Shown: in pieces, positions 23,623 through 34,051 of the stretch
How positions within the stretch are numbered: position 1 is the first letter of the stretch
Layout: each line of letters starts with the position of its first letter
Assembly (NCBI GenBank): GCA_027924585.1
Contig: BSBM01001024.1
Location: 6,448,001-6,512,000, forward strand
Length of the DNA: 64,000 nt
Direction of reading: 5' to 3'
From: Larix kaempferi
Lineage: Eukaryota; Streptophyta; Pinopsida; Pinales; Pinaceae
The notes under the pieces: model-generated
The model's input: the letters and a program-made list of their open reading frames with translations, nothing else
What the model was told of the DNA's origin: nothing
The model's database searches: none
Program-made: the position numbers and the translations under genes

Positions 23623-24327
23623 AGTTTGCATGCATACATGCATTCTGCATGCATCCAGTCATCATCATGGTCGACCTCCCAGCTCCTAGAGCTTGGTTCT
23701 AGCTCTCCACAGCCTGTCTACAGCCCCCAGGGGGCCTCCCACCTACCAAAGGCGCCCTTCTCCAGTCTTTTTCATGGCAAGTGCGCATTTCTCACCTACC
23801 ACAGCCAGTTAGGTGCCTTTCTCACCTACCAGTCAGCTATCACTTAGTTCTTCCTTGATTTAAGGCTAGATTGACTCCCCCACTGACTGTTTCACTCTGA
23901 TGGACCTCCAGTGAGACTAGCCTGCCCATTCTGACTCCAGTTAGCTCCTCATGCGCCCTCCACTGAGCCTTCTTCATTCAGTTAGTGCCTACCTCACTCA
24001 GTTAGACTCAGTTAACCACACTTGATTGACTATTACCATTGATGACTGATACATTGACTAGATAATGACTCCACTATCATCCAAGCCACACTCTGAGTTA
24101 GAAATTTGAATGCCCTACTTGGCCTATTCAAATCCTATATGATGCCATCTTCATGGCTATTGTATTCATTCACTTACATTCTTATTCATTGTATAATACT
24201 GAGACATTGTTCTATTCTACTGTGTTTATGAGTGATCATTGAGTGTCTCCTTCTCTTCTTCTTGCAACATATTTGTTAGTTTGATTGTGAGTTGCTACAG
24301 CTGCCAGATCTCTTGCAGATTCTTACA
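23623..24327 (+). repeat. Copia-A 5' LTR, right part (right arm of 700-bp duplication)
   Basis: Bases 23623-24322 repeat 16152-16851, and the last five (TTACA) complete the LTR end next to the PBS. The first 29 bases of the LTR are missing here, so this is not a full LTR. Confidence 0.85.
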
Positions 24328-24339
24328 TGGTATCAGAGC
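24328..24339 (+). promoter_or_regulatory. Copia-A primer binding site (tRNA-iMet type)
   Basis: TGGTATCAGAGC, the standard plant Copia PBS complementary to the 3' end of initiator methionine tRNA, directly follows the LTR end. Confidence 0.95.
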
Positions 24340-24623
24340 AGGAAGTAGCTATTCGAATTGCAGCATTTCTTTGAGCAGCTATCTTTCACTTGTGCACCAG
24401 AAGCCTCTGAGTTTCCACAACAAATCTTGGTGCTATTACTTGAATTCATTGGAGAAATCCAGTGAGGTCTAGCTAGGTGTGGAGGACTTAGTGTATGTGC
24501 CAAGTGTCCTTAAGGTAGTGTTCAGTCGAAGTGTAGCATTCTCCATCAGCACAACTTTTCTTGTTTTGCAAGTTTATTCACCCGTTCGGAATCTTCTTCA
24601 ACTATTCGACTTTCTCTGTTCAG

Positions 24624-26289
24624 ATGGATCTAAAGCTTACATCTTCCAACTATGTTGGGTGGAAATCCAAAATGACTCTCTTCATGAGATCAAAGAGCTT
24701 CACCCAAATACTCAACAGAACGATGGTAGAACCAACTAGTGTAGTTGAAAAGTCCAAGTACTTGGATCGACTTGATGAAGCAATTGGTCTCCTCCTTCTC
24801 TCAATTTCTGAAGATCTTCACTTTCATGTCATCGATCTTACATCTCCTAAAGAGGTTTGGGACAAGCTCAAATCTCTTTTTGGACCGAAAGATGATATGC
24901 AAGGACACAAATTGGAGAATGAGCTCATATGTCTGAGTCCTAACAGCTTCGAATCTATTAATGCCTTTCTCACCAAGTTCAAAAGCTTGATATCCTAGTT
25001 GAAAAGATATGAGATAGTGAAAGAAGACAAGCAGCTTATACTTTCCATTCTCTCAAAGTTGGGGGAAAACTTCTCAGTTTTTGTCTCTACTTTCTAGTCA
25101 GCTAGGTTGTCCATTCCAAAATGGAAGTTTCCCTCATTTGATGATTTCACACAATCTCTTACTCAAGAGGAAGAGAAGTTGATCTCTATAGGAATAATCA
25201 AACCCAAATTGGATTCAGCCCTTACAGTTGCAGAGAGAGCTAATGGTAACAACAAGAAAAATATTTTTGTCAAGAGATCGAATGATACAAGGCCTACAGA
25301 TAGATTCAGGAGCATCAAGACACATGTCTTCCTCCAAATATCTCTTCTCTAGTTTCAAAAGATCAGTTGGCCATTCCATCAAATTGGGCAATGATTCAGA
25401 AGTCTCCTCTTAGGGGATTGGAAGAATCAATCTTGACCATTGTTACTTTTCTGATGTGCTTTATGTTCCTTCTCTTGCAGCAAACTTACTTTCGGTGTAT
25501 CAAATGACTCATATTGGAGAACCCAAAAGGGTGATCTTTTCTCCAAATGAAGTCAAGATACAATACATGGTTTCAGGGGAAATCATTGCAAAAGGAGTTG
25601 CAAATCATGAGACAAAACTCTATGAGTTTTCACACTTCTTACGTCTCTCAAAGGAGTCTTCTCTTCTCTCTCATACTCATGAAGAGAGTAGACTATCTCA
25701 TCTCAACTACAAGCTAGCTCGAAATGTGGTTGATGGTCTACCAAATAGCAAGATTGCTCATGGCACCTGCAAAAGTTGCTTGAAAGGCAAGGATCGATCT
25801 AAGAAGATTGAGAAAAAGAGGACTCTTGAAGAAGTGCAAATGCTAGATCCAGATCCACAAGAACTTGGAGATCTAGCACCTATTGGTTCAACTCCTATGG
25901 TCAATAGGGCCATCACTACTACATCCACTAGTGATCTTGTTGAAGATCCATCATCATCAAATTCAGAATTTGGAAGTGATGATGAGCCAGTTTCACTTGC
26001 TTCTTCACATGAGATTTCAGATTCAAAGTTTGCATGTGATGGTGAGCCAGTTTTACTTGCTTCTCCTCATGAGATTTCAGATTCAGAGTTTGTATGTGAT
26101 GATAAGCTAGTTTTACTTGTTTATTCACATGATATTTCAAATAGAGATGATGATGAGGGAATGCTAGATCCAAATCCACAAGAACCTGAAGGTTTAGCAA
26201 CTAATCATGAAGATGAGCGAATGGGAGATCTAGATCCACAAGAACATAATATTCCTCCTCTTTATCGATGGGCAACCATTACACTCTGA
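24624..26289 (+). pseudogene. Copia-A gag-protease-pre-integrase, deleted before integrase core
   Basis: Gag starts at the ATG at 24624 with a UBN2/gag-type N-terminus (SSNYVGWKSKM, SPKEVWDKLKSLFG) and runs to about 25250 with stops near 24998 and 25095. The protease active-site motif DSGASRHM is at about 25298, followed by VLYVPSLAANLLSV (about 25460). The pre-integrase zinc part is at 25690-25800 (SHLNYK, CKSCLKGK). Then, with no integrase catalytic core, the frame runs into an acidic linker with a 60-bp tandem repeat (25978-26157, three units, SSHEISDS...), and it stops at 26289. The RT and RNase H genes are missing. A large internal deletion is the simplest reading. Confidence 0.85.
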
Positions 26290-26660
26290 TCTGCTAGTGA
26301 TTTGGTTGGTGATTCACATGATCATAGAAGAGCCAGATCGGATTTTCAGAATGGAAGGTTTCATCCTTCTCACATTTTCGATCTATTGCATATCGATCGA
26401 TCCTTCTTCGAAAAAGAAGGACACTTGCGTCCTTCAGGTGTAAGTCATGATATGCTACTTTAACACCTTCAGTCTATTTTGAGGGAGGGCTTTCTTCCCA
26501 CTGGGTTTTCCCTCTTTCCTCACTTAGTTTATTTTAGATTGATTGTACGGGGTAACCTTTGGTCTCAGTAACCAGGGCCCTATCTTGCTGTTTTACAGGG
26601 TGACCTTTGGTCTTAGTCACCAGGGACCTACTCTTCAGTTATTTTCTCACAGTATAGCTT

Positions 26661-26669
26661 GCGGGGGGG
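26661..26669 (+). promoter_or_regulatory. Copia-A polypurine tract
   Basis: GCGGGGGGG directly before the 3' LTR start TGTTGGAATATTC at 26670. This is the plus-strand priming site of LTR retroelements. Confidence 0.85.
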
Positions 26670-27403
26670 TGTTGGAATATTCTCCCCATCATTTTTCAGT
26701 TTTGCATGCATACATGCTTTCTGCATGCATCCAGTCATCATCATGGTGGACCTCCCAGCTCCTAGAGCTTGGTTCTAGCTCTCCACAGCCTGTCTACAGC
26801 CCCCAGGGAGGCTCCCACCTACCAAAGGCGCCCTTCTCGAGTATTTTGCATGGAAAGTGTGCCTTTCTCACCTACCACAGCCAGTTAGGCACCTTTCTCA
26901 CCTACCAGTCAGTTATCACTCAGTTCTTCCTTGAATTAAGGCTAGATTGACTCCCCCACTGACTATTTCACTCCGATGGACCTCCAGTGAGACTAGTCTG
27001 CCCATTCTGACTCCAGTTAGCTCCTCATGCACCCTCCATTGAGCCTCCTTCATTCAGTTAGTTCCTACCTCACTCAGTTAGACTCAGTTAACCACATTTG
27101 ACTGACTGTTACCATTGATGACTGATACATTGACTAGATGATGACTCCACTATCATCCAAGCCACACTTTGAGTTAGGAATTCGAATGCCCTACTTGGCC
27201 TATTCGAATCCTATATGATGCCATCTTCATGGATATTGTATTCATTCACTTACATTCTTATTCATTGTATAATACTGAGATATTGTTCTATTCTATTGTG
27301 TTTATGAGTGATCATTGAGTATCTCCTTCTCTTCTTCTTGCAACATATTTGTTAGTTTGATTATGAGTTGCTACAGCTTCCAGATCTCTTGTAGATTCTT
27401 ACA
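26670..27403 (+). mobile_element. Copia-A 3' LTR (734 bp)
   Basis: It runs TGTTGGAATATTCTCC to GATTCTTACA. It has RY motifs at 26703-26730. By eye it differs more from the two 5' copies (16123 and 23623) than those differ from each other. Confidence 0.92.
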
Positions 27404-27756
27404 AAAATTGCTGCCCTTTTTGTGCGCCTCGCCCTCTTCATCGAAACTTTTGGTCGCAGAGTCTATGGCTAAAGTTACCACCGTTTGCGCTGTTTCTAAT
27501 CTTAGAAAATGCTGACCTCGCTTCAATCTTCAGGCGCAGCTCTTGATCGCAGGAGTTAACCCTGAAATTGCTTCCCGTTATGCGTAAGATAACAGTTCGA
27601 ACGCCGCCATAGGGAATACTAAATTTTGGGTATGTGCGAAAGGTAAGTTGGTGAAGTTTTATTGCCACCCCGTGCGGAATTAACCACTTGTTTCCTTGAG
27701 CCCCGTGCTCATTAAGACGCCAACTGGCCCAACTCGTGGGGATTAAATGCCCATGC

Positions 27757-27764
27757 TATATATA
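27757..27764 (+). promoter_or_regulatory. TATA box of unit B'
   Basis: TATATATA in CTATATATAGATGC, about 980 bp before the ATG at 28740. A likely splice donor (GACAG|GTAGGAG, GT at 27900) and acceptor (CATCACAG|G, AG at 28731-28732) would remove an intron of 833 bp from the 5' UTR and leave the ATG seven bases into the next exon. Confidence 0.5.
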
Positions 27765-28739
27765 GATGCATAGAGCGGGGTTGTCATTCATTTCACTATT
27801 TCCAAGGAGAAGTGGAGTTCGCCATTCACCATTTGGGAGCTTTTAGTCACCATCTGGGTACGTGCATCAACCATCGAGAGGCCATTCTAAGACTGACAGG
27901 TAGGAGTTTTTCTCCCCTTTGTTTTCAGCTGAAAGAAACTCTATCCGAGGCTCATTTTCCCCCATTTTAAGCTTTTAAGGATTCATTTTTCCCGCCACCT
28001 CCGCATGATATAAGAAAACCCCTGTGCATAATGGCCAGACCTCCCTTAAAACCCATAAAAGCACAAATTTCTCATTTTCTCCCCTCGAACCACGACCCAG
28101 GAAAGACACCTTATGTGCATATGCTTTTCAGCCTGTCGACTATTGTTTCTCAAGTATTTTAGGAAAGTTCCCCCCCGCATCGGCTTTATTGATAATGGCT
28201 AATCCTAGGAAATCCTTATCAGAGTTTTAAAGCCACGAATAACATATTAGCTTTATAGCACATACTCTGGTCTGTAGCGCACGTTTGCTAAAACCTGGAA
28301 ATGCCAAAATGCACTCACCATTGTGGGAAATGAAGCATGCACCAAATGATAAAGCCATGCGTTAAAGCCATAAAGCCGTAGATGTGTTGGGAACACCCTT
28401 TATGTCCCGCACTAATAACGCTTTGCGTAACTGTGTATTTTCTTTCAAAAGCTGATGACAGTAGAATAATTGTTTTAAAAATATGGTCAAATGCTGGCTA
28501 GCAGCGTTCGTTCTTTGTGTAAATTGCATTATGAGCTGTTGAGTGGGTGTTTTTTGTTTAGAAGTTTTTCCTCATCACCTTTGTCTTAGAAAGGCCTTTT
28601 TAGTTTGAAATCCAATACTGTCGCATGCTCAATTTTTGCTTAATGCTATAAATCGTAAAGATGTGTTTTTTCTAGCAATGGTTGCTCAGGAATTAGTTAG
28701 ACTCCTTATTTGTGCTACCCTCTTCATCACAGGTTTGAC

Positions 28740-31700
28740 ATGCATAGGAAGTCTGCCAGACGGAAAGCTAAGCTTTCAAAATCGGACTTTGACGTAGAGA
28801 TTTTGCTAGACACATTGCTTGAAACCATGTTCAGTGATACACAAGATGTCACCGGCGTGGCCCTAGGAAGTTTTGCCCTGAAATTTCAATGGGGCGACTT
28901 ATACAGGTTTATCAGAGATCAGAATTACCCTCAAGCATCCGTAGAAGAAACTATGGTCTATTCAAACATCAAGAAATCCAGTCTCCATAAGGCAGCGACT
29001 CGTCCCGAGCTATTCCCATGCTTCGAGGTCATCGGCTAGATAATTCCTCATGTTAAGACTGATACAAGGTTCATTAATAACAAGGTTGGGATGAGTCTGG
29101 CATCTTTTGCACTTGAACACATCACGCCTACTTACAAATTGCTCCAGGCAAGAACTTGGTGGGATGATGAGGGGATAGTAAAGCAAACTATGGACCCTTT
29201 GGAGTCTGCCAGAGAGATGATGATAAGTGAAAGACAAATCAGACAAAGGAACAACAATGAATATGAAATTACCCTTCTAAGGACTCCTTATAGACTCATT
29301 TCCTTAATGCTGAGTCGGATTTTCGGCATGTTGAATGGAAACGTTTTCAAACTAGGCTGGGTACTAGTGATGGTCCATGTAGCCATGTCCAGCACAATAT
29401 TCAGTTGGGATGACATAATTTCAGACAGTATGGTCTCACATTTAATCGTTGCTCAAGGAGGCCTGAACCAGAAGAAGGCTGACTTCTTCATGTCTTCTTA
29501 TTCGATGGATTGCTTGTTAAGCAAACACACCTTCCTGGATTTGGATTGTATATGGAATATAAAAGAGACTTCGCTCTTTGTAGCTTACCAACCCACATGG
29601 GCAAGCAAATATGCAAACCACTACAAGAAGATTTGTGAGAAACTCATCATGCCCCTGTATCAACTCATTTTTATAGAAGAGCCAAATTGCATGTTTGAGA
29701 ATGCCATGCCCATCATAGAAGAGTTTGGAGATTACAACTTCTCCACCGAAGGCACCTACATCCGAATGAGTGGAGGATCTCAAGCTCCCTTTTTGTTTCC
29801 GTGATATGTTACAGATTTTGTAGTGCACAAGGAAGCTTTAAGGTAGCTCTTCGACACTTGTGGAATCAACAAGATCCTCACATAGAGGAAGAAAGGTATA
29901 TATCCACCAATGCCCTTCACCATCGGTTCATACAGCCTCCCGAGGGCAAGAGAGGGTGAAAATTTTTCTCAACGCTTAGAAGTCTTTCATTTCGGCACAA
30001 ATCCTTTTAGGAGGGATGATCCTGGTGGCAAGATTGCTAAACATTGTCTTGATGTCAAAACTTCCTATGAGTACACACATATTATGGACCAAGATGAACA
30101 ATTTTTCCGAAGTGTCGGGAACTTAACTGAATTGGGAAAATGCTACCGCCGTAAAAGTGGAAAACGTTCCAACCCCAAGCTTGTTGGGTTGATCTAGAAG
30201 GAACAAGAGGAAGCATCATCTCAATCAGAGGAGTCAAAAGGGAAGGAAAAGGAAGAAGAAGAGAGGCTCCAAAAGGAGCAGGAGGTCAAGCAGCAGTAAG
30301 ATGCGGAAGCAGCTAGAGTCCAGAGGGAGCAAGAGGCAAAAGCCCCGAGAGATGAGGAAGAGAGAATCCTACAAGAGCAAGCTGCCAAATTGCAGCAAGA
30401 GGAAGAAGAAATAATCTTGCAAGAACAAGCTGCTAAACTGCAGCAGGAGGAGGCTGAGAAAACCATGCAAGGAGAAGCAGAAAGGTTACAAACAGAGTTA
30501 GCAGAGCTTGCAGAAAGGCAAGAGAAAGAAGAAGCTGAGAAAGTCGTGGAACAAGGCACATCCATCCCATAGGCCATGGAATTGGATCTGGAAACACTAA
30601 ACCAAACAGGGATAGCTAATGAAGGGGTTGTCATCAATGAAGAGTTAGCACTTACCCCATACAACCCCAGAAAGCAGCGCCAAGTGGCCAACCTGGATTC
30701 CGTTTATTTTCACCCAAGAAAGAAGACTATTGTTGACAGATCAATAAAGAAAATGGAGATTGGACAGGACCTATATGAACTCAGAGTATCAAAAACCACA
30801 CTTTCCCAAGGGACCGACATCGATCCTGTGTTCACAGCGTCCTGCTCGGTAGCTTCATCCTAAGAAAGTAAAGCTAACGTCAATCGTCTGGTTGACGATG
30901 TTAAGAACTACATGGAGCTATGTTTCAAGATAAAAGATGACAGGAAGAAGGAGGTGTTAGAGGGAAATGAATTAAAAAATAAGTACAAAGAGATTACAGA
31001 AGAGAAGAAAGAAACAACTTTGAAGATACGGTAGCTCGAAAATGAAAAGAATTCACTAGAAATGCAACTGGCAATCTCAGAGGATGAGCAAAAGGTCTTA
31101 AAGGTTTGCGTAACAGAATTAGAAAATCATGAAGCCAACAGTGTTCAACAAATTGTTTCCTTCAAGCCTCAGTTGCAAAGGCTGATAAAAGAAAAGGAAG
31201 AACTGTTAGAACGTATCAAAGACTAGGTAACTAAAAAGAGGTAGGACTTGTCTACATTTTACAAGCAAGCCTGCGGCATGCAAGAAAAGATTCATCAATT
31301 GCTAGTGTTGATTTCTGAAGAGGTCTGCAGGATGAAATAAATGATAGCAAGGACGACATCCATTGAGGTTGAGGTGCTCAAAATAAAGGACAAGTATGCG
31401 CAACACGTGGTAGAAATTAAGGAACAATTTGAATGGAGGAAAGGAAAGTCTGGTTTCCCCTCAAACTTGCGCGCTACAACCGATGAGGAATTGGACATGG
31501 ATGCAGGAGTCCTCGAGTTTTGTAGGGATTGTGGTAACAAATTAAGTTGTGATATCTAGAAGACCATACAAAAATGCCACATTGTCTACTCCAAAATCCG
31601 AGAAACCCACGAGAAGTGTCACATGGCTTTACCTCAGACCATTTATGAGTTTCCTGAGAGAGAACATCGCATGACAAAATTGTGGGGTAATTTGAATGCA

Positions 31701-32036
31701 GAGTTAGACTATCTAAAGAAGATAGAGGCTATAACCTCAAAAGACCTCCATCAATTCATTGAGCAAACCGATGTTCACACCTTTTTCTTGGAAGACATTG
31801 CGCAGGAGGATGTAGCAGGGGTAACGAGTGTCAAATCAGATTTGCGCAAACACAAGATAGCACGGAAGGTGACAATCTCAGTGAGAGGAAAAACCATCTT
31901 GAGAGAAATTAGCCAGTGGAAAGTTACATTCAAGAGGTGGAAAAATCAGCAAAAGCAAGCGTGCCTGTTGGAGAAAACAAATCAACAGAGGAGGAGCGAC
32001 CAAATGAGGCAGCAGGGCCACCTAGGACTTAATTAG
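28740..32036 (+). pseudogene. Unit B' ORF, decayed copy of the unit B protein
   Basis: It begins MHRKSARRKAKLSK just after a good splice acceptor. It lines up with the B ORF along its length, at roughly half identity in the N-terminal part by eye: WGDLYRFIRDQ, KAATRPELFPC, YRLISLMLSRIFGM, DFFMSSYSMDC, then a Glu/Gln-rich coiled coil (30190-30560), a second helical part (30890-31330), WRKGKSGFP (about 31435), and a tail without the Ser/Ala-rich end of B. About a dozen in-frame stops, many of them TAG, replace residues that are often Gln or Trp in B; the first is at 29036-29038 (Trp in B). Long stretches stay open between stops, so the decay is by point change. Function unknown. Confidence 0.65.
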
Positions 32037-32890
32037 TTTTATTATAATTTTGAGAAAAGATAGCTGGAAATTTGTTTATTGTATAAATATGTTAAAATAC
32101 AACTGTAAATGTTTTTTGTCTCTGTAGGCTCTAGAAGACAAACTTTTGTTTTCTCCTATGATTAGGTTTTGAGAAGAGACAAGTTTTGTAAAATCTATTA
32201 ATATAGGAATAGAAGAGATAGAAAGGACTTTTGGAAGGGGAAAGGACAGACTTATGCTGTACGTGAACTATTTCTCTACATTAATAAAGGAAGTTCTATT
32301 TTGCCTGATGGAAGCCTGCATGGAGTTTTATTATGGGAATGTTTGAATGACTGGCCGAATTACTTCTGCATTATTCACTCATGGACTGTGAGATCATTCT
32401 TAACCATTTGAATTTCTTCTTTGTTTTGAATGCTTTCACTCTCTCATGCAAAATTTATGTGTAAAATGTGTAATAGAATGTTTATCTGTATCAAGGCTAT
32501 CTTTGATAATCTTTATTTTCTGCTGTAAATGATTTCATTCAATTTAACAATTAGCTGTGATGTTCATGGTTGCATTTCCAGTTTATTACTCATCCTTTAA
32601 ATTTGCTCCTTGCGAGGATAGATTAAATTTGCTTAAAATAGTTTTAAAATATATTTGTTTACAGTTTGCATTTAGATTACAGCACTTGCATCTCATCTTA
32701 AAAAATAAAATACATAAATAGTGGATCGAGCCGTAACTGGTACAAAGGAAAGCAAATCTTTAAATATTATACGGTAGTCGGGCCGTTAACCGGATGGATT
32801 CCCCATACCAAACGATGAGCTATCTAATTGGGCTTGCTTACCGGGGAGAATCCCTTGCTGATTGATGCTACAATTTTCGGGGCATCAACA

Positions 32891-33668
32891 AAGTCCTTGT
32901 ATGGTCTAAAGCATCATGTTATGCATGGCCAAGAGGTTTTTTTTAAGGCTAGGAAATGTTCTTTTGAGATTTGATAGGGTGAAGTGTCTCGGGTCGATTT
33001 TAGAAGTGGTATATCGGGAAGCTGATCTATTACTAAGCCGACAGGGTCATCTGTAATGGAATCCATGTAACCTTTTGAAGCAGTAATATAATATCTTACT
33101 TTAAAAAAATGTTACAATGTACAACAATATTTCTCACATAAAAAATAAATTCCATGAGTTAGTTGTTCTTCAAAAGTCAATTGTGATTAAGGTTGTCCAA
33201 GGAGTCACATGTTAAAGAAAGAATTGTCAGTGTATTCTACTTGAGTAATTTCTAAATCAAATCATGAGTCATTGATTCATGGTAATTCAAAAACCACTTG
33301 TGAAGGTTAAGGGTAATACAGAACCCTGAATATGTTGTAATGGTTATGAGTAAGCCAAGGAAAACCCTAAATTTTGATGTATTGGTTGACAATAAGCAAA
33401 ATAAAAACCATCAGATAGTTAAGGGTCATCCAAACAAACCCCTGATATGAAGATGAAGAAGTTCCAATGATTGAATCAAGATCCAAACTTATCAATGAAT
33501 GGTGCATCTCATGCACAATACAAGAAGGAAAAGATAGTTGAAGATGCAGGTGAAGATGAAGATGACTGAAGATGAAGAAGCCTGAAGATGATGCAGAGTA
33601 CAAAAGATTGAAGATGAATACAAATCAGACGTCAAGATTGAATCATAGGTATTCATTAAGGGGGAGCA
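32891..33668 (+). other. Unassigned spacer, then Copia 3' internal end
   Basis: 32891-33340 shows nothing I can assign. 33420-33620 is rich in GAAGATGAAGATGA, like the repeat-rich 3' internal regions of the other Copia elements here. ATTAAGGGGGAGCA at 33655-33668 looks like a polypurine tract before the LTR start at 33669. Confidence 0.45.
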
Positions 33669-34022
33669 TGAATGAATAATTCATACTTGTGATATTTAAT
33701 GGCGACATTATAAATTATAATGATGCATATAATGCACAAAATCCATGTATGATTGAAAATATGAGGACAAAGAGATAAGTTAGGGATGAGGATCTCATGA
33801 AGTTCACTAGAGAGATTCAAGGAGATATTGTTGCATATAGTTATGGATATGGCTAAACAAACATTCCATATTATGAAATGGTTGTATGGTCACTATTCTT
33901 ATATAAGGGACCTCATTATATGTTATTGTATCATGAGAGAATGCTATATCAATACAATGTGAGTTTTTTAGGACATCTTGCTCAATTGGTTCAATATTGA
34001 GTGTATGTTTTTATGGTTATGC
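33669..34022 (+). mobile_element. Copia-type 3' LTR fragment
   Basis: It starts TGAATGAATAATTC right after a purine tract. It contains a TATA-like CTTATATAAGGG near 33899 and ends near TTATGCA (34022), just before a different LTR at 34052. No partner LTR is seen, so the end is approximate. Confidence 0.55.
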
Positions 34023-34051
34023 AGCTCTAATTCCCCCAAAAAAATACACCC

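Larger units (their letters stand above)
16123..27403 (+). mobile_element. Copia-A element, internally deleted, with unit B in its 5' LTR
   Basis: The 3' LTR is 26670-27403 (734 bp). The 5' LTR is split into 16123-16851 (729 bp, start mutated from TG to TA) plus TTACA at 24323-24327, which together also make 734 bp. Flanks are AAAAC (16118-16122) and AAAAT (27404-27408), a 5-bp target duplication with one change. The internal part 24328-26669 keeps the PBS, gag, protease and pre-integrase region but lacks the integrase core, RT and RNase H. It cannot move on its own. Confidence 0.8.
15658..32890 (+). mobile_element. Unit B' (TGTTG...CAACA), interrupted by Copia-A
   Basis: The left part is 15658-16122 and the right part 27404-32890, separated by the Copia at 16123-27403, whose insertion left AAAAC/AAAAT at the two sides. 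The unit starts TGTTGTTGCTGCAACA, then a C-run and TATTGGGGCCCCTCC, and ends GGGGCATCAACA. Both ends match unit B (16852-23622). Without the insert it is about 5.95 kb and carries a TATA box, a likely 5' UTR intron, one long decayed ORF (28740-32036) and an AATAAA. It contains no reverse transcriptase. It lies just downstream of, and in the same direction as, a Gypsy pol and could be that element's very large 3' LTR. The flanking five bases (CCAAT and AAGTC) do not match each other. Confidence 0.6.
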
